From assembly GCA_013177815.1 (NCBI GenBank), contig JABLXM010000005.1:1-54003 (forward strand): a stretch of 54,003 nucleotides of DNA. Reading direction: 5' to 3'. Position 1 is the first letter of the stretch. Each line of letters opens with the position of its first letter. Shown piece after piece: positions 8,099 to 17,014 of this stretch. The notes beneath the pieces are model-generated. The model worked only from the letters and a program-made list of their open reading frames with translations. It searched no databases and was not told where the DNA came from. Position numbers and translations under genes: made by a program. The stretch is from Anaerolineae bacterium (GTDB lineage: Bacteria > Chloroflexota > Anaerolineae > Anaerolineales > Anaerolineaceae).

Positions 8099-9231
8099 GG
8101 ATGGAACTACAAAAAGTCGAACGCCTGGCGCGCCTGTGCGAGACCTGCCCCAAGATGTGCCGCCACGTGTGCACCACCCACGTGGTGACCCATTCCGAAG
8201 CCGATACGCCCAACCAGCGCTGTTCGGTGGCTTACCAGGCGCTGCTGCGTGGATACTTTCTGCCTGAGGAAGCACCTTACATGTACGAGAAATGCGCCAC
8301 CTGCGGGTTGTGCCTGACGTGGTGCGAGACCGACATCGACGCCGGCGAGGTGATGCTGGCGGCGCGCGTCGACCTGGTAGACCAGGGATTAGCACCGGAG
8401 GCGGCGCTGGCGCTGCGGGAGAGTATGAGCCGGCACGGCAACCCGCATGGCGACCCGGCGGAACGACGCTTCTCGGGCATCCGGGAGGCTCTCAAGGAAT
8501 TGCCGGAGACGGCAGAGGTGCTGTACTATGCCGGCTGCGATACGCTCTACCACCATCCCGAGATTGCATTGGCGGCGCTCAAGGTGCTGCGCGCTGCCGG
8601 CGTGGAGCACACCATGCTCAAGGCAGGCGAGCCGTGCTGCGGCGAACCGCTGCGGTTGATGGGTTTCTTGGATGACTTTCGCGCTGCGGCACGCCAGGTG
8701 ATGGAAAGCATCATTGCCAGCGGCGCGCGCACGGTGGTGTGTACCTGCCCGTCCTGCCTGCGCATGTTGCGGGAGGTCTACGCTGCCTATGACGTGCCGG
8801 TGCCGGCGGATTTGACTTTTCTGCATATGTCGGAGTACCTGAACCGGTTGCTGGTGGATGGGCGGCTGAAACTTACGAGGGATATCGGTCTCAGGATCAC
8901 TTATCATGATCCGTGCGACCTGGGGCGCCGGTTGGAGGTCTATGAACCGCCGCGCCAGGTGCTGGCGGCGCTGCCCGGGGCACAGTTCACCGAAATGTTC
9001 TTCAACCGCAAGGACGCACGCTGCTGCGGCGCCGGCGGTGGTCTGGCGCTCACCAACCTGCCGCTGGTGATGAAAGCCAGCCGCACCGTGGTGGATCTGG
9101 CGCAGGATGTGAACGCCGAAGTGCTGGTGACCGCCTGTCCGACCTGCAAGACCAGTTTCTCGCGCCATACGCTCAAGGGCGATGAGATGGAAACGCTGGA
9201 CCTGGTCGAATTGGTGGCGATGGCGCTATAG
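8095..9231 (+). CDS. (Fe-S)-binding protein, GlcF/CCG-domain subunit
   Basis: A 378-residue electron-transfer partner of the preceding flavoprotein. The N-terminal half has two cysteine clusters, CETCPKMCRHVC and CATCGLCLTWC, in the place of the two 4Fe-4S ferredoxin motifs. The second looks like a canonical CxxCxxC; the first is irregular. Two Cys-rich CCG-type domains follow (YYAGCDTLYHH...GEPCCGEPL at about 142-186 and YHDPCDLGRR...CCGAGGG at about 268-320). Such proteins pass electrons from the flavin to quinone. An alternative start two codons in (8101) is possible. Confidence 0.9.
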   Translation: MRMELQKVERLARLCETCPKMCRHVCTTHVVTHSEADTPNQRCSVAYQALLRGYFLPEEAPYMYEKCATCGLCLTWCETDIDAGEVMLAARVDLVDQGLAPEAALALRESMSRHGNPHGDPAERRFSGIREALKELPETAEVLYYAGCDTLYHHPEIALAALKVLRAAGVEHTMLKAGEPCCGEPLRLMGFLDDFRAAARQVMESIIASGARTVVCTCPSCLRMLREVYAAYDVPVPADLTFLHMSEYLNRLLVDGRLKLTRDIGLRITYHDPCDLGRRLEVYEPPRQVLAALPGAQFTEMFFNRKDARCCGAGGGLALTNLPLVMKASRTVVDLAQDVNAEVLVTACPTCKTSFSRHTLKGDEMETLDLVELVAMAL

Positions 9232-9250
9232 AGGAACATTGGCGGAAACA

Positions 9251-10738
9251 ATGGCTTTTCTCGGTATCGATTGCGGCACCCAGGGGACGCGGGCGATCGT
9301 TTTCGACGGCAGCGGGCGGGTGATCTCTGCCGGCGCCGCCAAACACGCGCTGCCGGTGCGCCTGCCGGATGGCGGGGTGGAGCAAGACCCGGCGGATCTG
9401 TGGCAGGCTTTTTGCCGCGCCTGCCGACAGGCGATATCCGGGCTGCCGTTTTCCTCCGACCGCATCATCGCCGCCTGCCTCACCAGTCAGCGTTCCAGCA
9501 TGTTGGCGGTCGACCGCGACGGTGAGCCGTTGCGCCCGCTCTTCAGTTGGATGGACCAGCGCAGGGTGGGGTCGCTTTCCCCGCACCTGCCGCCGCATTT
9601 GCAGGCGCTTCAGGCGAGCGCCAAAGCCTGTTGGATGAAGCAGCATGAACCGGAAAAATACGAGCGGGTACACCTCTTTCTCTCGGTGAGCGGCTGGCTG
9701 ACCTGGCAGGTGTGTGGTGACTTTGTGGATTGCCAGGGCAGCGTCGCCGGCGTATGGCCCTTCGATATCGAGCAGTTGATGTGGTCGCAGGATGCGCTGC
9801 TCTATCAAGCATATGCCACTCCGCGGGAAAAGTTGCCGCGGGTGCTGCCGCCGGGCGCGCCGCTGGGGACGGTCACCTGGTCTGCTGCGGCGCAAACCGG
9901 GCTGCCGCAGGGGTTGCGAGTGTTCGCCGGTTCGGGGGACAAAATGTGCGAAATGCTGGGGGCGGGCGCTACCGCGCTCGATCAGGGCTACATTACCTAC
10001 GGCAGCATGGCAGGGTTGGAGGTCAATGTTCCTGCGCCGCGCTTTGCCGGGGATGGCGCCTACTGGACCAACCCGGCAGCCGTGCCCGGTTTGTGGAACC
10101 TGGAATACGCCTTGCCGGGCGGTTACCTGATGCTGGACTGGTTCTGCCGGCAGTTCGGTCAGGCAGGCTGCGAAGCCGACCTGGACCGCGAGGCGCAGGC
10201 GCTGCCGCCCGGCTCGGATGGGCTGGTCGTGGCGCCTTATTGGGCGCCCAACACGCTGGCGAATGGCGCCCGCAGCGTGGTGCTGGGCATGAACGAGGGG
10301 CATAGCCGGGCGCATCTCTTCCGCGCCATGCTGGAAGGCACCGCTTTCGCCCTGCGCCAGGGGATGGAGCACATAACGACGGACACCGCGCAACCGTTGG
10401 CGGAACTGTTGGTGGGCGGCGGTGCGGCGGGCAGCGATCTGGTGATGCAGATCACGGCGGATGTGCTGGGGCTGCCCGCCGCGCGGGTGCAGACGACCGA
10501 GACTTGTGCGCTGGGCGCTGCCATGCTGGCGGCGGTCGGTGCAGGAGTGTTCGAGAACTGCCAGGATGCGGCGGCGCACATGGCGCAGCGGCAACAACTC
10601 TTCCAGCCGGCATTCGAACGGGCGCGTTTGTATGATGACATTTACCAGCAGGTCTACTTGAAAATATATCCGTCGCTACGCGAGGTCTACGGCGCGTTCG
10701 GGCGCGTCTTCGCAGCCAAAGGGGAGGCAATGACATGA
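9251..10738 (+). CDS. FGGY-family carbohydrate kinase
   Basis: A 495-residue two-domain sugar kinase. It has the N-terminal phosphate-binding motif FLGIDCGTQGTRAIVFD and the C-terminal adenosine motif LVGGGAAGSDLVMQITADV. FGGY kinases phosphorylate glycerol, xylulose, erythritol and related polyols. It overlaps the GlpD-like dehydrogenase by four bases, a pairing known from glycerol (GlpK-GlpD) and erythritol (EryA-EryB) breakdown, so it may phosphorylate a polyol that the next enzyme oxidises. I start at the ATG at 9251; a TTG at 9239 is possible. Confidence 0.9.
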   Translation: MAFLGIDCGTQGTRAIVFDGSGRVISAGAAKHALPVRLPDGGVEQDPADLWQAFCRACRQAISGLPFSSDRIIAACLTSQRSSMLAVDRDGEPLRPLFSWMDQRRVGSLSPHLPPHLQALQASAKACWMKQHEPEKYERVHLFLSVSGWLTWQVCGDFVDCQGSVAGVWPFDIEQLMWSQDALLYQAYATPREKLPRVLPPGAPLGTVTWSAAAQTGLPQGLRVFAGSGDKMCEMLGAGATALDQGYITYGSMAGLEVNVPAPRFAGDGAYWTNPAAVPGLWNLEYALPGGYLMLDWFCRQFGQAGCEADLDREAQALPPGSDGLVVAPYWAPNTLANGARSVVLGMNEGHSRAHLFRAMLEGTAFALRQGMEHITTDTAQPLAELLVGGGAAGSDLVMQITADVLGLPAARVQTTETCALGAAMLAAVGAGVFENCQDAAAHMAQRQQLFQPAFERARLYDDIYQQVYLKIYPSLREVYGAFGRVFAAKGEAMT

Positions 10739-12342
10739 AACTGTGGTCGAAGGACTGGCGCGAGGATATCTTCAGTCAGGTGGGTGGGCGCGAATGGGAC
10801 CTGGTGATCATTGGCGGCGGCATCACAGGTGCCGGGGTGCTGCGCGAGGCTGCCAACGCCGGGCTGGACGCGCTGCTGGTGGAAGCCAATGACTTCGCCT
10901 TTGGCACATCCAGCCGCTCGTCCAAGTTGATCCACGGCGGCATCCGTTACCTGCGCAACCGGCAGTATGACGTGACCTTCGAATCGGTGCGTGAACGGCA
11001 ATGGATGCTGCGCGAAGCCGAGCACCTGATCACGCCGTTGCCGTTCCTCTCGCCGGTCTACGAGATCAACGAGCGCAGCCAGCACGGTATGGGGCTGAGG
11101 ATACTGATCTACGACCTGATGGCAGGACGTTGGCAGCACCGCACCTATAGCCGCGAGGCGCTGCTGCAAGTTTGTGCGGGTTTCAACACCGAGGGGTTGC
11201 TGCGTGGTTACCTGTATGGCGACGCGCTGATGGATGACGCCCGGTTGGTGGTGCGGGTATTGCGCGAATCGGCACGGGCGGGCGGCATTGCCCTCAATTA
11301 CGCCCCGGTGCAGGACCTGCTGCGAACCGCCGACGGGCAGGTGAGAGGGGTGCTGCTGCAAGACCGCGCTGAACCGGGCGGCAGAACCTATGAGGTCAAA
11401 GCGCGCGCAGTGATCAACGCCGCCGGACCGTGGTCGGATGAATTGCGCGCCCGGGTGGGGGCGCCGGCGCGCCTGCGCAAACTGCGTGGCAGTCACGTGC
11501 TGCTGCCGTTGGAAAAGTGCGTCTCCCCCGATCACGCCGTCATGCTGCTGCACCCGCGCGACCAGCGCACCATGTTCGCCTTTGCCTGGGAGGGGGCTTT
11601 CATGGCTGGTACCACCGACCTCGATCATCCGGAAGCAGTGGAACGAACGCAATCCGAACCACGCGCCAGCCACGCCGAGATCGATTACATCATCGAGGCG
11701 CTGCAATTCACTTTCCCGGATGCCAATATCCGTCACGAGGATGTCATCTCGTCGTTTGCCGGGCTGCGCCCGGTGGTCAACACCGGCAAGGCGCGTCCCT
11801 CGGACGAGTCGCGCGCGCATGTGGTGTGGGATGAAAATGGGCTGGTGACCATCGCCGGCGGCAAGTACACCATCTTCCGCCGAATGGCGGCAGATGTGCT
11901 CAACTGCGCGGCAGCGCGCCTGCCGGGGTCGCCGGTCTTCCCCACCCGCCGGCGCATCTTCGACCGGTTGCCGGAGGAAATAGCGTACTCGGAAATGCCC
12001 CCCGCAGCGGCTGCATACCTGGCGGGTCGTTATGCCGCCGACCTGCCCGATTTGCTGGCTTGCGCCGGAGCGGGTGAACTGGAGTCAATCGACGGGTTGC
12101 CCAACGTGTGGGCGCAACTGCGTTGGGCGGCGCGCGCCGAAGCGGTGATCCATCTGGATGACCTGCTGTTGCGGCGGGTTAGAATTGGGATGACGCTGCC
12201 GGGCGGTGGCATGGGCTGGATGGCGCGCATCCGCGCAATCGTGCAACCCGAACTGGGTTGGGACGACCGGCGTTGGCAGGAAGAAGAGGATCGCTACGTG
12301 CGTACCTGGCGGGCGGCGTACAGCCCTGCGCCAGAATGGTAA
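10735..12342 (+). CDS. Glycerol-3-phosphate dehydrogenase-like flavoprotein (GlpD family)
   Basis: A 535-residue FAD enzyme. The Rossmann motif is DLVIIGGGITGAGVLREAA (about residues 22-40), followed by the GlpD signatures FGTSSRSSKLIHGGIRYL and FAGLRPVV. The C-terminal helical cap typical of GlpD/GlpA begins near residue 400. GlpD oxidises glycerol 3-phosphate to dihydroxyacetone phosphate with electrons to quinone; erythritol-phosphate dehydrogenase EryB is a close relative. The four-base overlap with the upstream kinase supports a kinase-dehydrogenase pair acting on one polyol. The substrate remains open. Confidence 0.9.
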   Translation: MKLWSKDWREDIFSQVGGREWDLVIIGGGITGAGVLREAANAGLDALLVEANDFAFGTSSRSSKLIHGGIRYLRNRQYDVTFESVRERQWMLREAEHLITPLPFLSPVYEINERSQHGMGLRILIYDLMAGRWQHRTYSREALLQVCAGFNTEGLLRGYLYGDALMDDARLVVRVLRESARAGGIALNYAPVQDLLRTADGQVRGVLLQDRAEPGGRTYEVKARAVINAAGPWSDELRARVGAPARLRKLRGSHVLLPLEKCVSPDHAVMLLHPRDQRTMFAFAWEGAFMAGTTDLDHPEAVERTQSEPRASHAEIDYIIEALQFTFPDANIRHEDVISSFAGLRPVVNTGKARPSDESRAHVVWDENGLVTIAGGKYTIFRRMAADVLNCAAARLPGSPVFPTRRRIFDRLPEEIAYSEMPPAAAAYLAGRYAADLPDLLACAGAGELESIDGLPNVWAQLRWAARAEAVIHLDDLLLRRVRIGMTLPGGGMGWMARIRAIVQPELGWDDRRWQEEEDRYVRTWRAAYSPAPEW

Positions 12343-12363
12343 GAAAGGAGCGTGATTGAGAGC

Positions 12364-13524
12364 ATGGCAGGATCATTTGATGCGGTGGTGGTTGGGGCGG
12401 GATATATCGGCGTTTCCGTCGCTTATCACCTCAGCAAAGTTGGTTTGAGCGTTGCATTGATTGACCGCGGCAAGTTTGCAGCGGCAGCCTCGCGTGGCAA
12501 TTACGGCAACATCCAAATCCAGGACATGGAATTGGAGCACAGTGTTGACATGATCCAGCGTTCAGCCGCCAAATTCGAGACGCTGGAGCAGCAACTGGAC
12601 TGGAAGGTGGGGTTGCGGCGCATGGGCGGGCTGCTGCCGGTGGAGACCGAGAGCCAGTGGCGCCTGATGGAAGAACGCAGCCGCATTGTACGCGCAGCCG
12701 GCTTCGACTCGCACATGGTGCCGGTGGAACGGCTGCCGGATGTGGAGCCGCTGCTCGAAACGAAAGGTCTGCTGGGGGGGCTGTATCATGACAACGAAGG
12801 GCAGGTTGACCCTTTCCAGTTCCTGCTGGGGCATCTGGTGCGCGCGCGCCAGAAGGGGTTGCGTGAGTTCTATGATACCGAGGTGACCGGATTCCTCACC
12901 AACGGGGGACGGATGGCGGGTGTGCAAACCATCGCCGGCGATTTTTACGCCGGCGCGGTGGTGTTGTGCACCGGCGCGCGTACCCGCCAGTTGGGTAAAA
13001 TGCTGGGGCGCGAGTGGGACGTTCGCTACGTCCTGGGGCAAGCCATGGTCAGCGAGCCGGTCGAAAAGTCACTGCGTTGCGGCGTGGCTTCGGCGTCCTT
13101 TTTCGAACGCACCGAGGAGGGCGCGGATAAGGGAGCCATCATTGCCAATATGGCGATCAGCCAGTCACCGCACGGGCACCTGTTGATGGGCGAAGCCATG
13201 TACGAGGCAGATCACTACCGCCTGGGGGTGCCTTACCCCTCGCTGCCGGGGGTCTCCCGGGCTGCCGTGCGTTATTTTCCATCCTTTGGCAAGCTGCGCG
13301 TGTTGCGAGGCTGGTGTTCGCCGGTGGCGCACACAGAGGACGGCTGCCCGTGGTTGGGGTGGGTGCCAGGGATCGAGGGGTTGATCATCGCCACCGCTTT
13401 CCGTTCCACTGTCATCAGCACACCGCTGGCGGGTGAGACGGTGGCGCAACTGGTCACGCAAGGCAAATGCGATTGGAACATCAGTCGGTTTTCTCCAGAA
13501 AGGAATATCGAATATGCGAATTGA
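12364..13524 (+). CDS. DAO-type FAD-dependent oxidoreductase, beta-like subunit of a three-component dehydrogenase
   Basis: A 386-residue flavoprotein with the FAD motif AVVVGAGYIGVSVAYHLSKVG at the N-terminus and the C-terminal stretch GLIIATAFRSTVIST. It overlaps the small 2Fe-2S gene by 11 bases, which in turn overlaps a large FAD/NAD protein by four. This trio has the composition of opine oxidases, HcnABC hydrogen cyanide synthase and dye-linked proline or hydroxyproline dehydrogenases, where this subunit holds the amine-oxidising site. I use ATG 12364 since the GTG at 12352 leaves only one base after GGAG. Confidence 0.87.
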   Translation: MAGSFDAVVVGAGYIGVSVAYHLSKVGLSVALIDRGKFAAAASRGNYGNIQIQDMELEHSVDMIQRSAAKFETLEQQLDWKVGLRRMGGLLPVETESQWRLMEERSRIVRAAGFDSHMVPVERLPDVEPLLETKGLLGGLYHDNEGQVDPFQFLLGHLVRARQKGLREFYDTEVTGFLTNGGRMAGVQTIAGDFYAGAVVLCTGARTRQLGKMLGREWDVRYVLGQAMVSEPVEKSLRCGVASASFFERTEEGADKGAIIANMAISQSPHGHLLMGEAMYEADHYRLGVPYPSLPGVSRAAVRYFPSFGKLRVLRGWCSPVAHTEDGCPWLGWVPGIEGLIIATAFRSTVISTPLAGETVAQLVTQGKCDWNISRFSPERNIEYAN

Positions 13525-13819
13525 AACCTCTTCTCATTTGCTTCCCAAGGTAACGCGCGGGAAGCAAGTTCAGGTCACCGTGGACGGTAAGACCGTAGCG
13601 GCTTACGAGGGCGAGACCGTGGCGGCTGTGCTGACCGCCAACGGCATCCACACTTTTCGCCTGACGCGCGAGCACAAGCACCCGCGCGGGTTGTATTGCG
13701 GCATGGGGGTTTGTTATGAGTGCCTGGTGCGGGTGGACGGCGTGGACAATGTGCGCGCCTGCATGACGGCAGTCGCCGATGGCATGGTGGTGGAAACCTG
13801 TAAGGAGGTGGAACTATGA
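13514..13819 (+). CDS. (2Fe-2S)-binding protein, small subunit
   Basis: A 101-residue ferredoxin-like protein of the HcnA/SoxA-N type. The plant-type 2Fe-2S ligands are in the pattern CGMGVCYEC (about residues 61-69) and a later Cys in RACMTAV (about 82). Many homologues are fused to the FAD/NAD subunit; here it is a separate gene, coupled by overlaps at both ends. It should carry electrons between the two flavoproteins. Confidence 0.9.
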   Translation: MRIETSSHLLPKVTRGKQVQVTVDGKTVAAYEGETVAAVLTANGIHTFRLTREHKHPRGLYCGMGVCYECLVRVDGVDNVRACMTAVADGMVVETCKEVEL

Positions 13820-15231
13820 GCTGGGACTACGAACTGGCGGTGATTGGCGCCGGACCGGCGGGCATGGAGGCTGCGTTGGCGGCTTCTGAACATGGTGTGC
13901 CCACCGTGATGGTCGATAACCGTCCGGCATCCGGCGGGCAGTTCTACATGCCCTTGCCGGCGACCTTCAACAAGGCATCCAAGAGCAGCGTGGACAAGGA
14001 CGGCAACTTCTTGCGCTCGCTGCTGGACGGGCAGCCGGTCAAACAATACAAGGATACGTTGGTGTGGGGCATCTTTCCCGAGGGCGAGGGCTGGAAGGTG
14101 GCGGTTTACGGACCTGCCGGACCGGAAGCCTTCAATGTACGCTATCTGGTGTTGGCAGCCGGCGCCTACGACACGCCGGTGCCCTTCCCCGGCTGGACGT
14201 TGCCGGGTGTGATGACCGCCGGCGGCGCGCAGATCATGGTCAAGAACCAACGTGTGGTACCGGGGAAGAAAGCCCTGGTCTCCGGCAGCGGTCCGCTCAT
14301 CCTGGCGGTGGCGGCGAATATGATCAGCGCCGGTATGCGGGTGGAGGCGGTGATGGAGGGCGCGCGCCTTTTCCCGCGCGTGCTGGGACACGCCTATGCC
14401 GCCTGGGGGCAGTGGCACCGCATGGCGGAGGGGGTCGAATACCTAACCACCCTGGTGAAAGCCGGCACACCCTACAAACTGGGCTGGTCGGTGATCGAGG
14501 CGCGCGGCGAGGAGCGCGTGGAGGAGGTGGTCGTCGCCCGCATGGGCGCCAATTGGAAGCCGCTGCCCGGCAGCGAGAAGACGCTGGCGGTGGATACGCT
14601 GGTGATCGGTTATGGGATGACGCCCAACACCGGACTCAGCCGGCTGATCGAGTGCAGGCACGAATACGACCGGCGGCGAGGTGGCTGGGTGCCGATGCGC
14701 GACGAGACGTTGCAGACCAGCCTGCCGGGTGTTTATGTGGCTGGCGATATGGCTGGCATCGGCGGCGCCGAACTGGCGCGGTTGGAGGGCAGGTTGAGCG
14801 GGCTGGCAGTGGCGGTGGCGAGCGGTCACCTGGAGCGCGGCACGGCTGGCGAATTATATGGACAAATGCAGCGCGGTTTGAAGTCACAGCGCCGCTTTGC
14901 CGGCATGTTGGGGGCGCTGTTCACACCCGGGCAGGGGTTGTTCTCACTGGCGAACGACGACACGCTGGTGTGCCGTTGCGAGGAGATCACGCTGGGCGAA
15001 GTGCGCGAGGCGGTCGCCGCCGGCGCGCGCACGCTGACCGAGGTCAAAATGATCACCCGCACCGGCATGGGCAATTGCCAGGGACGCATGTGCGAACGTT
15101 CGGTGGCGCACGCCCTGGTGGATGCGTTGGCGGCGGAGCAGGTTGATTTCGAGGGCATCGGCAATTACAAAGTTCGTCCGCCGCTGCACCCGCTGCCGGT
15201 TTCGGTGTTGGCAGAAGCAGCAGAAGATTGA
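13816..15231 (+). CDS. FAD/NAD(P)-dependent oxidoreductase with C-terminal BFD-like [2Fe-2S] domain
   Basis: A 471-residue protein. An FAD-binding GxGxxG motif starts it (LAVIGAGPAGMEAALAASEHG). A second nucleotide-binding motif is ALVSGSGPLILAVAANMISAG (about 154-174). GVYVAGDMAGIGGAELA is the third FAD contact. The C-terminal 80 residues contain a BFD-like Cys set (LVCRCEEI ... TGMGNCQGRMC). This matches the alpha subunit of opine, hydroxyproline and HCN-forming dehydrogenases. It closes the complex begun at 12364 and is followed 34 bases later by an amidohydrolase gene. Confidence 0.9.
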   Translation: MSWDYELAVIGAGPAGMEAALAASEHGVPTVMVDNRPASGGQFYMPLPATFNKASKSSVDKDGNFLRSLLDGQPVKQYKDTLVWGIFPEGEGWKVAVYGPAGPEAFNVRYLVLAAGAYDTPVPFPGWTLPGVMTAGGAQIMVKNQRVVPGKKALVSGSGPLILAVAANMISAGMRVEAVMEGARLFPRVLGHAYAAWGQWHRMAEGVEYLTTLVKAGTPYKLGWSVIEARGEERVEEVVVARMGANWKPLPGSEKTLAVDTLVIGYGMTPNTGLSRLIECRHEYDRRRGGWVPMRDETLQTSLPGVYVAGDMAGIGGAELARLEGRLSGLAVAVASGHLERGTAGELYGQMQRGLKSQRRFAGMLGALFTPGQGLFSLANDDTLVCRCEEITLGEVREAVAAGARTLTEVKMITRTGMGNCQGRMCERSVAHALVDALAAEQVDFEGIGNYKVRPPLHPLPVSVLAEAAED

Positions 15232-15265
15232 ACTGCGCCGCACGACTCTGAAAGAGAGCAACAGT

Positions 15266-16648
15266 ATGACAGAGAATACGATCTTGATCGAGAAGGGCTG
15301 GATCATCACGGTGGACGACGCCAAGACCGTCCACCGCGAGGGCTACGTCTTCATTTCAGGGGATAGCATCGAAGCGGTGGGGGCGGGTGCGCCGCCGGAT
15401 GACCTGCGCCAACGCGCCGGCACCACCATCGATGCCACCCGCATGACGGTCATGCCCGGTATGATCAACGCTCATAACCACCTGTTCCAGTCATTCCTGC
15501 GCGGGCTGTGCATTGACAAACCGTTGCTGGAATGGGTGGCGGGCGTCATTTGGCCTCTTGCACCCCATTTCAAAGGCGAAGAAGCCTACTGGGCAGCCAT
15601 GATTGGGCTGATCGAGAACCTCTACAGCGGCTCGACCGCCACCATCGATAACCAGTACATCCATCCGGACCACGCCATCGATGACGGCATCTACCGCGCC
15701 GCACGCGATACCGGCATGCGCCTCAACCTGGCGTATGGCTGGGGCGATATCAAGTATTTCCCGCCGCTGCACCAGCCGACGGAGGAGGTCATCGACGAGA
15801 GCACCCGTCTGTACGAGACCTATCATGGCAAGGAGAACGGGCGACTGCGCTTCGAGAACGGTGCGGTCATCCCGTGGGGCTGCACCGAGGAGGGCATGCT
15901 GCGGGTGTTCGAACTGGCGCGCAAGTGGGGCGTGGGCTCGCACCTGCACATCGCCGAGACCAAAGAGGAGGTGGATATCAACATCCGTGACCGCGGCACG
16001 CGGCACATCGAGTGGCTGGATAAGCTCGGCATCCTCGGTCCGGATGTGCAGTTGGTGCACTCGGTGTGGGTGGACGACCACGAACTGGAGTTGATGGCGC
16101 AGAGCAAGTCGGTGGTGGTGCATTGCCCGCTCAGCAACATGACCATGGGTACGGCGCCGGCGCGGGTGACCGAGATGCACCGCATGGGCATCGATGTGGC
16201 GCTCGCCAGCGATGGTTCTGCCAGCAACAACGCACAGGACATGTTCGAGGAGATGCGTGGGGCGCTGATGCTGGCACGCACCACCAGCCTCGACGCGATG
16301 GCGCTGATGCCAGCGGATGTGCTGTGGATGGCGTGCCGCGGCGGCGCCAAAGCCTTTGGACAGCCAGAGCTACTGGGCGCGTTGGCGCCGGGCAGAAAAG
16401 CTGATGTGGTGCTGGTGGATATGTGGCGTCCGGAGAGCGTGCCGCTGCACGATCCAGTTCCAGCGCTGGTCTTCCAACGTGGCGGGCGCATGGTGGATAC
16501 GGTCATCGTGGATGGGCGCATCCTGGTGCGCGACAAGCAGTTGACCTTCATCGACGAGCAGGAGGTACTGCGCGAGGCGCAGAAAGCTTGCGCCAGTTTG
16601 TTCAAGCGCGCCGGGCTGACCTATGAGCCGCTGCCGCTGAAGATGTAA
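15266..16648 (+). CDS. Amidohydrolase, ATZ/TRZ (SsnA/8-oxoguanine deaminase-like) family
   Basis: A 460-residue metal-dependent hydrolase. The metal site motifs are visible: MPGMINAHNHLFQSFLRG (HxH), HLHIAETKEEV, LVHSVWVDD and ASDGSASNNAQD. The active site resembles 8-oxoguanine, guanine and S-adenosylhomocysteine deaminases and s-triazine hydrolases. With a nucleoside-type ABC importer at the start of the locus, deamination of an imported purine-like base or nucleoside is a reasonable inference. The ATG at 15266 follows AAAGAGAG; the longer in-frame extension upstream overlaps the previous gene and is Arg-rich shadow. Confidence 0.9.
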   Translation: MTENTILIEKGWIITVDDAKTVHREGYVFISGDSIEAVGAGAPPDDLRQRAGTTIDATRMTVMPGMINAHNHLFQSFLRGLCIDKPLLEWVAGVIWPLAPHFKGEEAYWAAMIGLIENLYSGSTATIDNQYIHPDHAIDDGIYRAARDTGMRLNLAYGWGDIKYFPPLHQPTEEVIDESTRLYETYHGKENGRLRFENGAVIPWGCTEEGMLRVFELARKWGVGSHLHIAETKEEVDINIRDRGTRHIEWLDKLGILGPDVQLVHSVWVDDHELELMAQSKSVVVHCPLSNMTMGTAPARVTEMHRMGIDVALASDGSASNNAQDMFEEMRGALMLARTTSLDAMALMPADVLWMACRGGAKAFGQPELLGALAPGRKADVVLVDMWRPESVPLHDPVPALVFQRGGRMVDTVIVDGRILVRDKQLTFIDEQEVLREAQKACASLFKRAGLTYEPLPLKM

Positions 16649-17014
16649 TGCGTATAGATTGATTATAGATTAAGCAACTGATTGGTTCATGAGTCGGTTA
16701 GTCGATTGGTATTCGCTGATTTTCCGGTACTTTAATAATTCAATACGGGCAGGGGATAACCGTAGGGGCGAGGCATACCCTGACGGGCACACGTGCCTCG
16801 CCCCTACGGGAGCTGCGCGAGGAGCGCAGCGACGAAGCGATCTCGTTGATAGGTTGTGGGGATAGAATTGTTGTGGGTGTCCCAAAGGAGTTTTTCATTA
16901 ATGGGGGAGATGCTTCCCCCTGCGGGGACTTCGCGCTTCGCTCAGCATGACGAATCTGACTTTTGGGGCAGCGCCACGGAGGAAATCTTTTGATGGCTGC
17001 TGGGGAGGGGGTCT
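16649..17014. repeat. Intergenic repeat cluster with a perfect 16-bp inverted repeat
   Basis: This 366-base gap between convergent genes holds no gene. Bases 16760-16775 and 16794-16809 are a perfect 16-bp inverted repeat (CCGTAGGGGCGAGGCA and its complement) with an 18-base loop. It is followed by GAGGAGCGCAGCGACGAAGCG-like and CTTCGCTCAGCATGACGAAT-like stretches, which are the kind of REP-like sequence scattered between genes in many environmental genomes. The hairpin could end transcription from either side. Confidence 0.65.
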
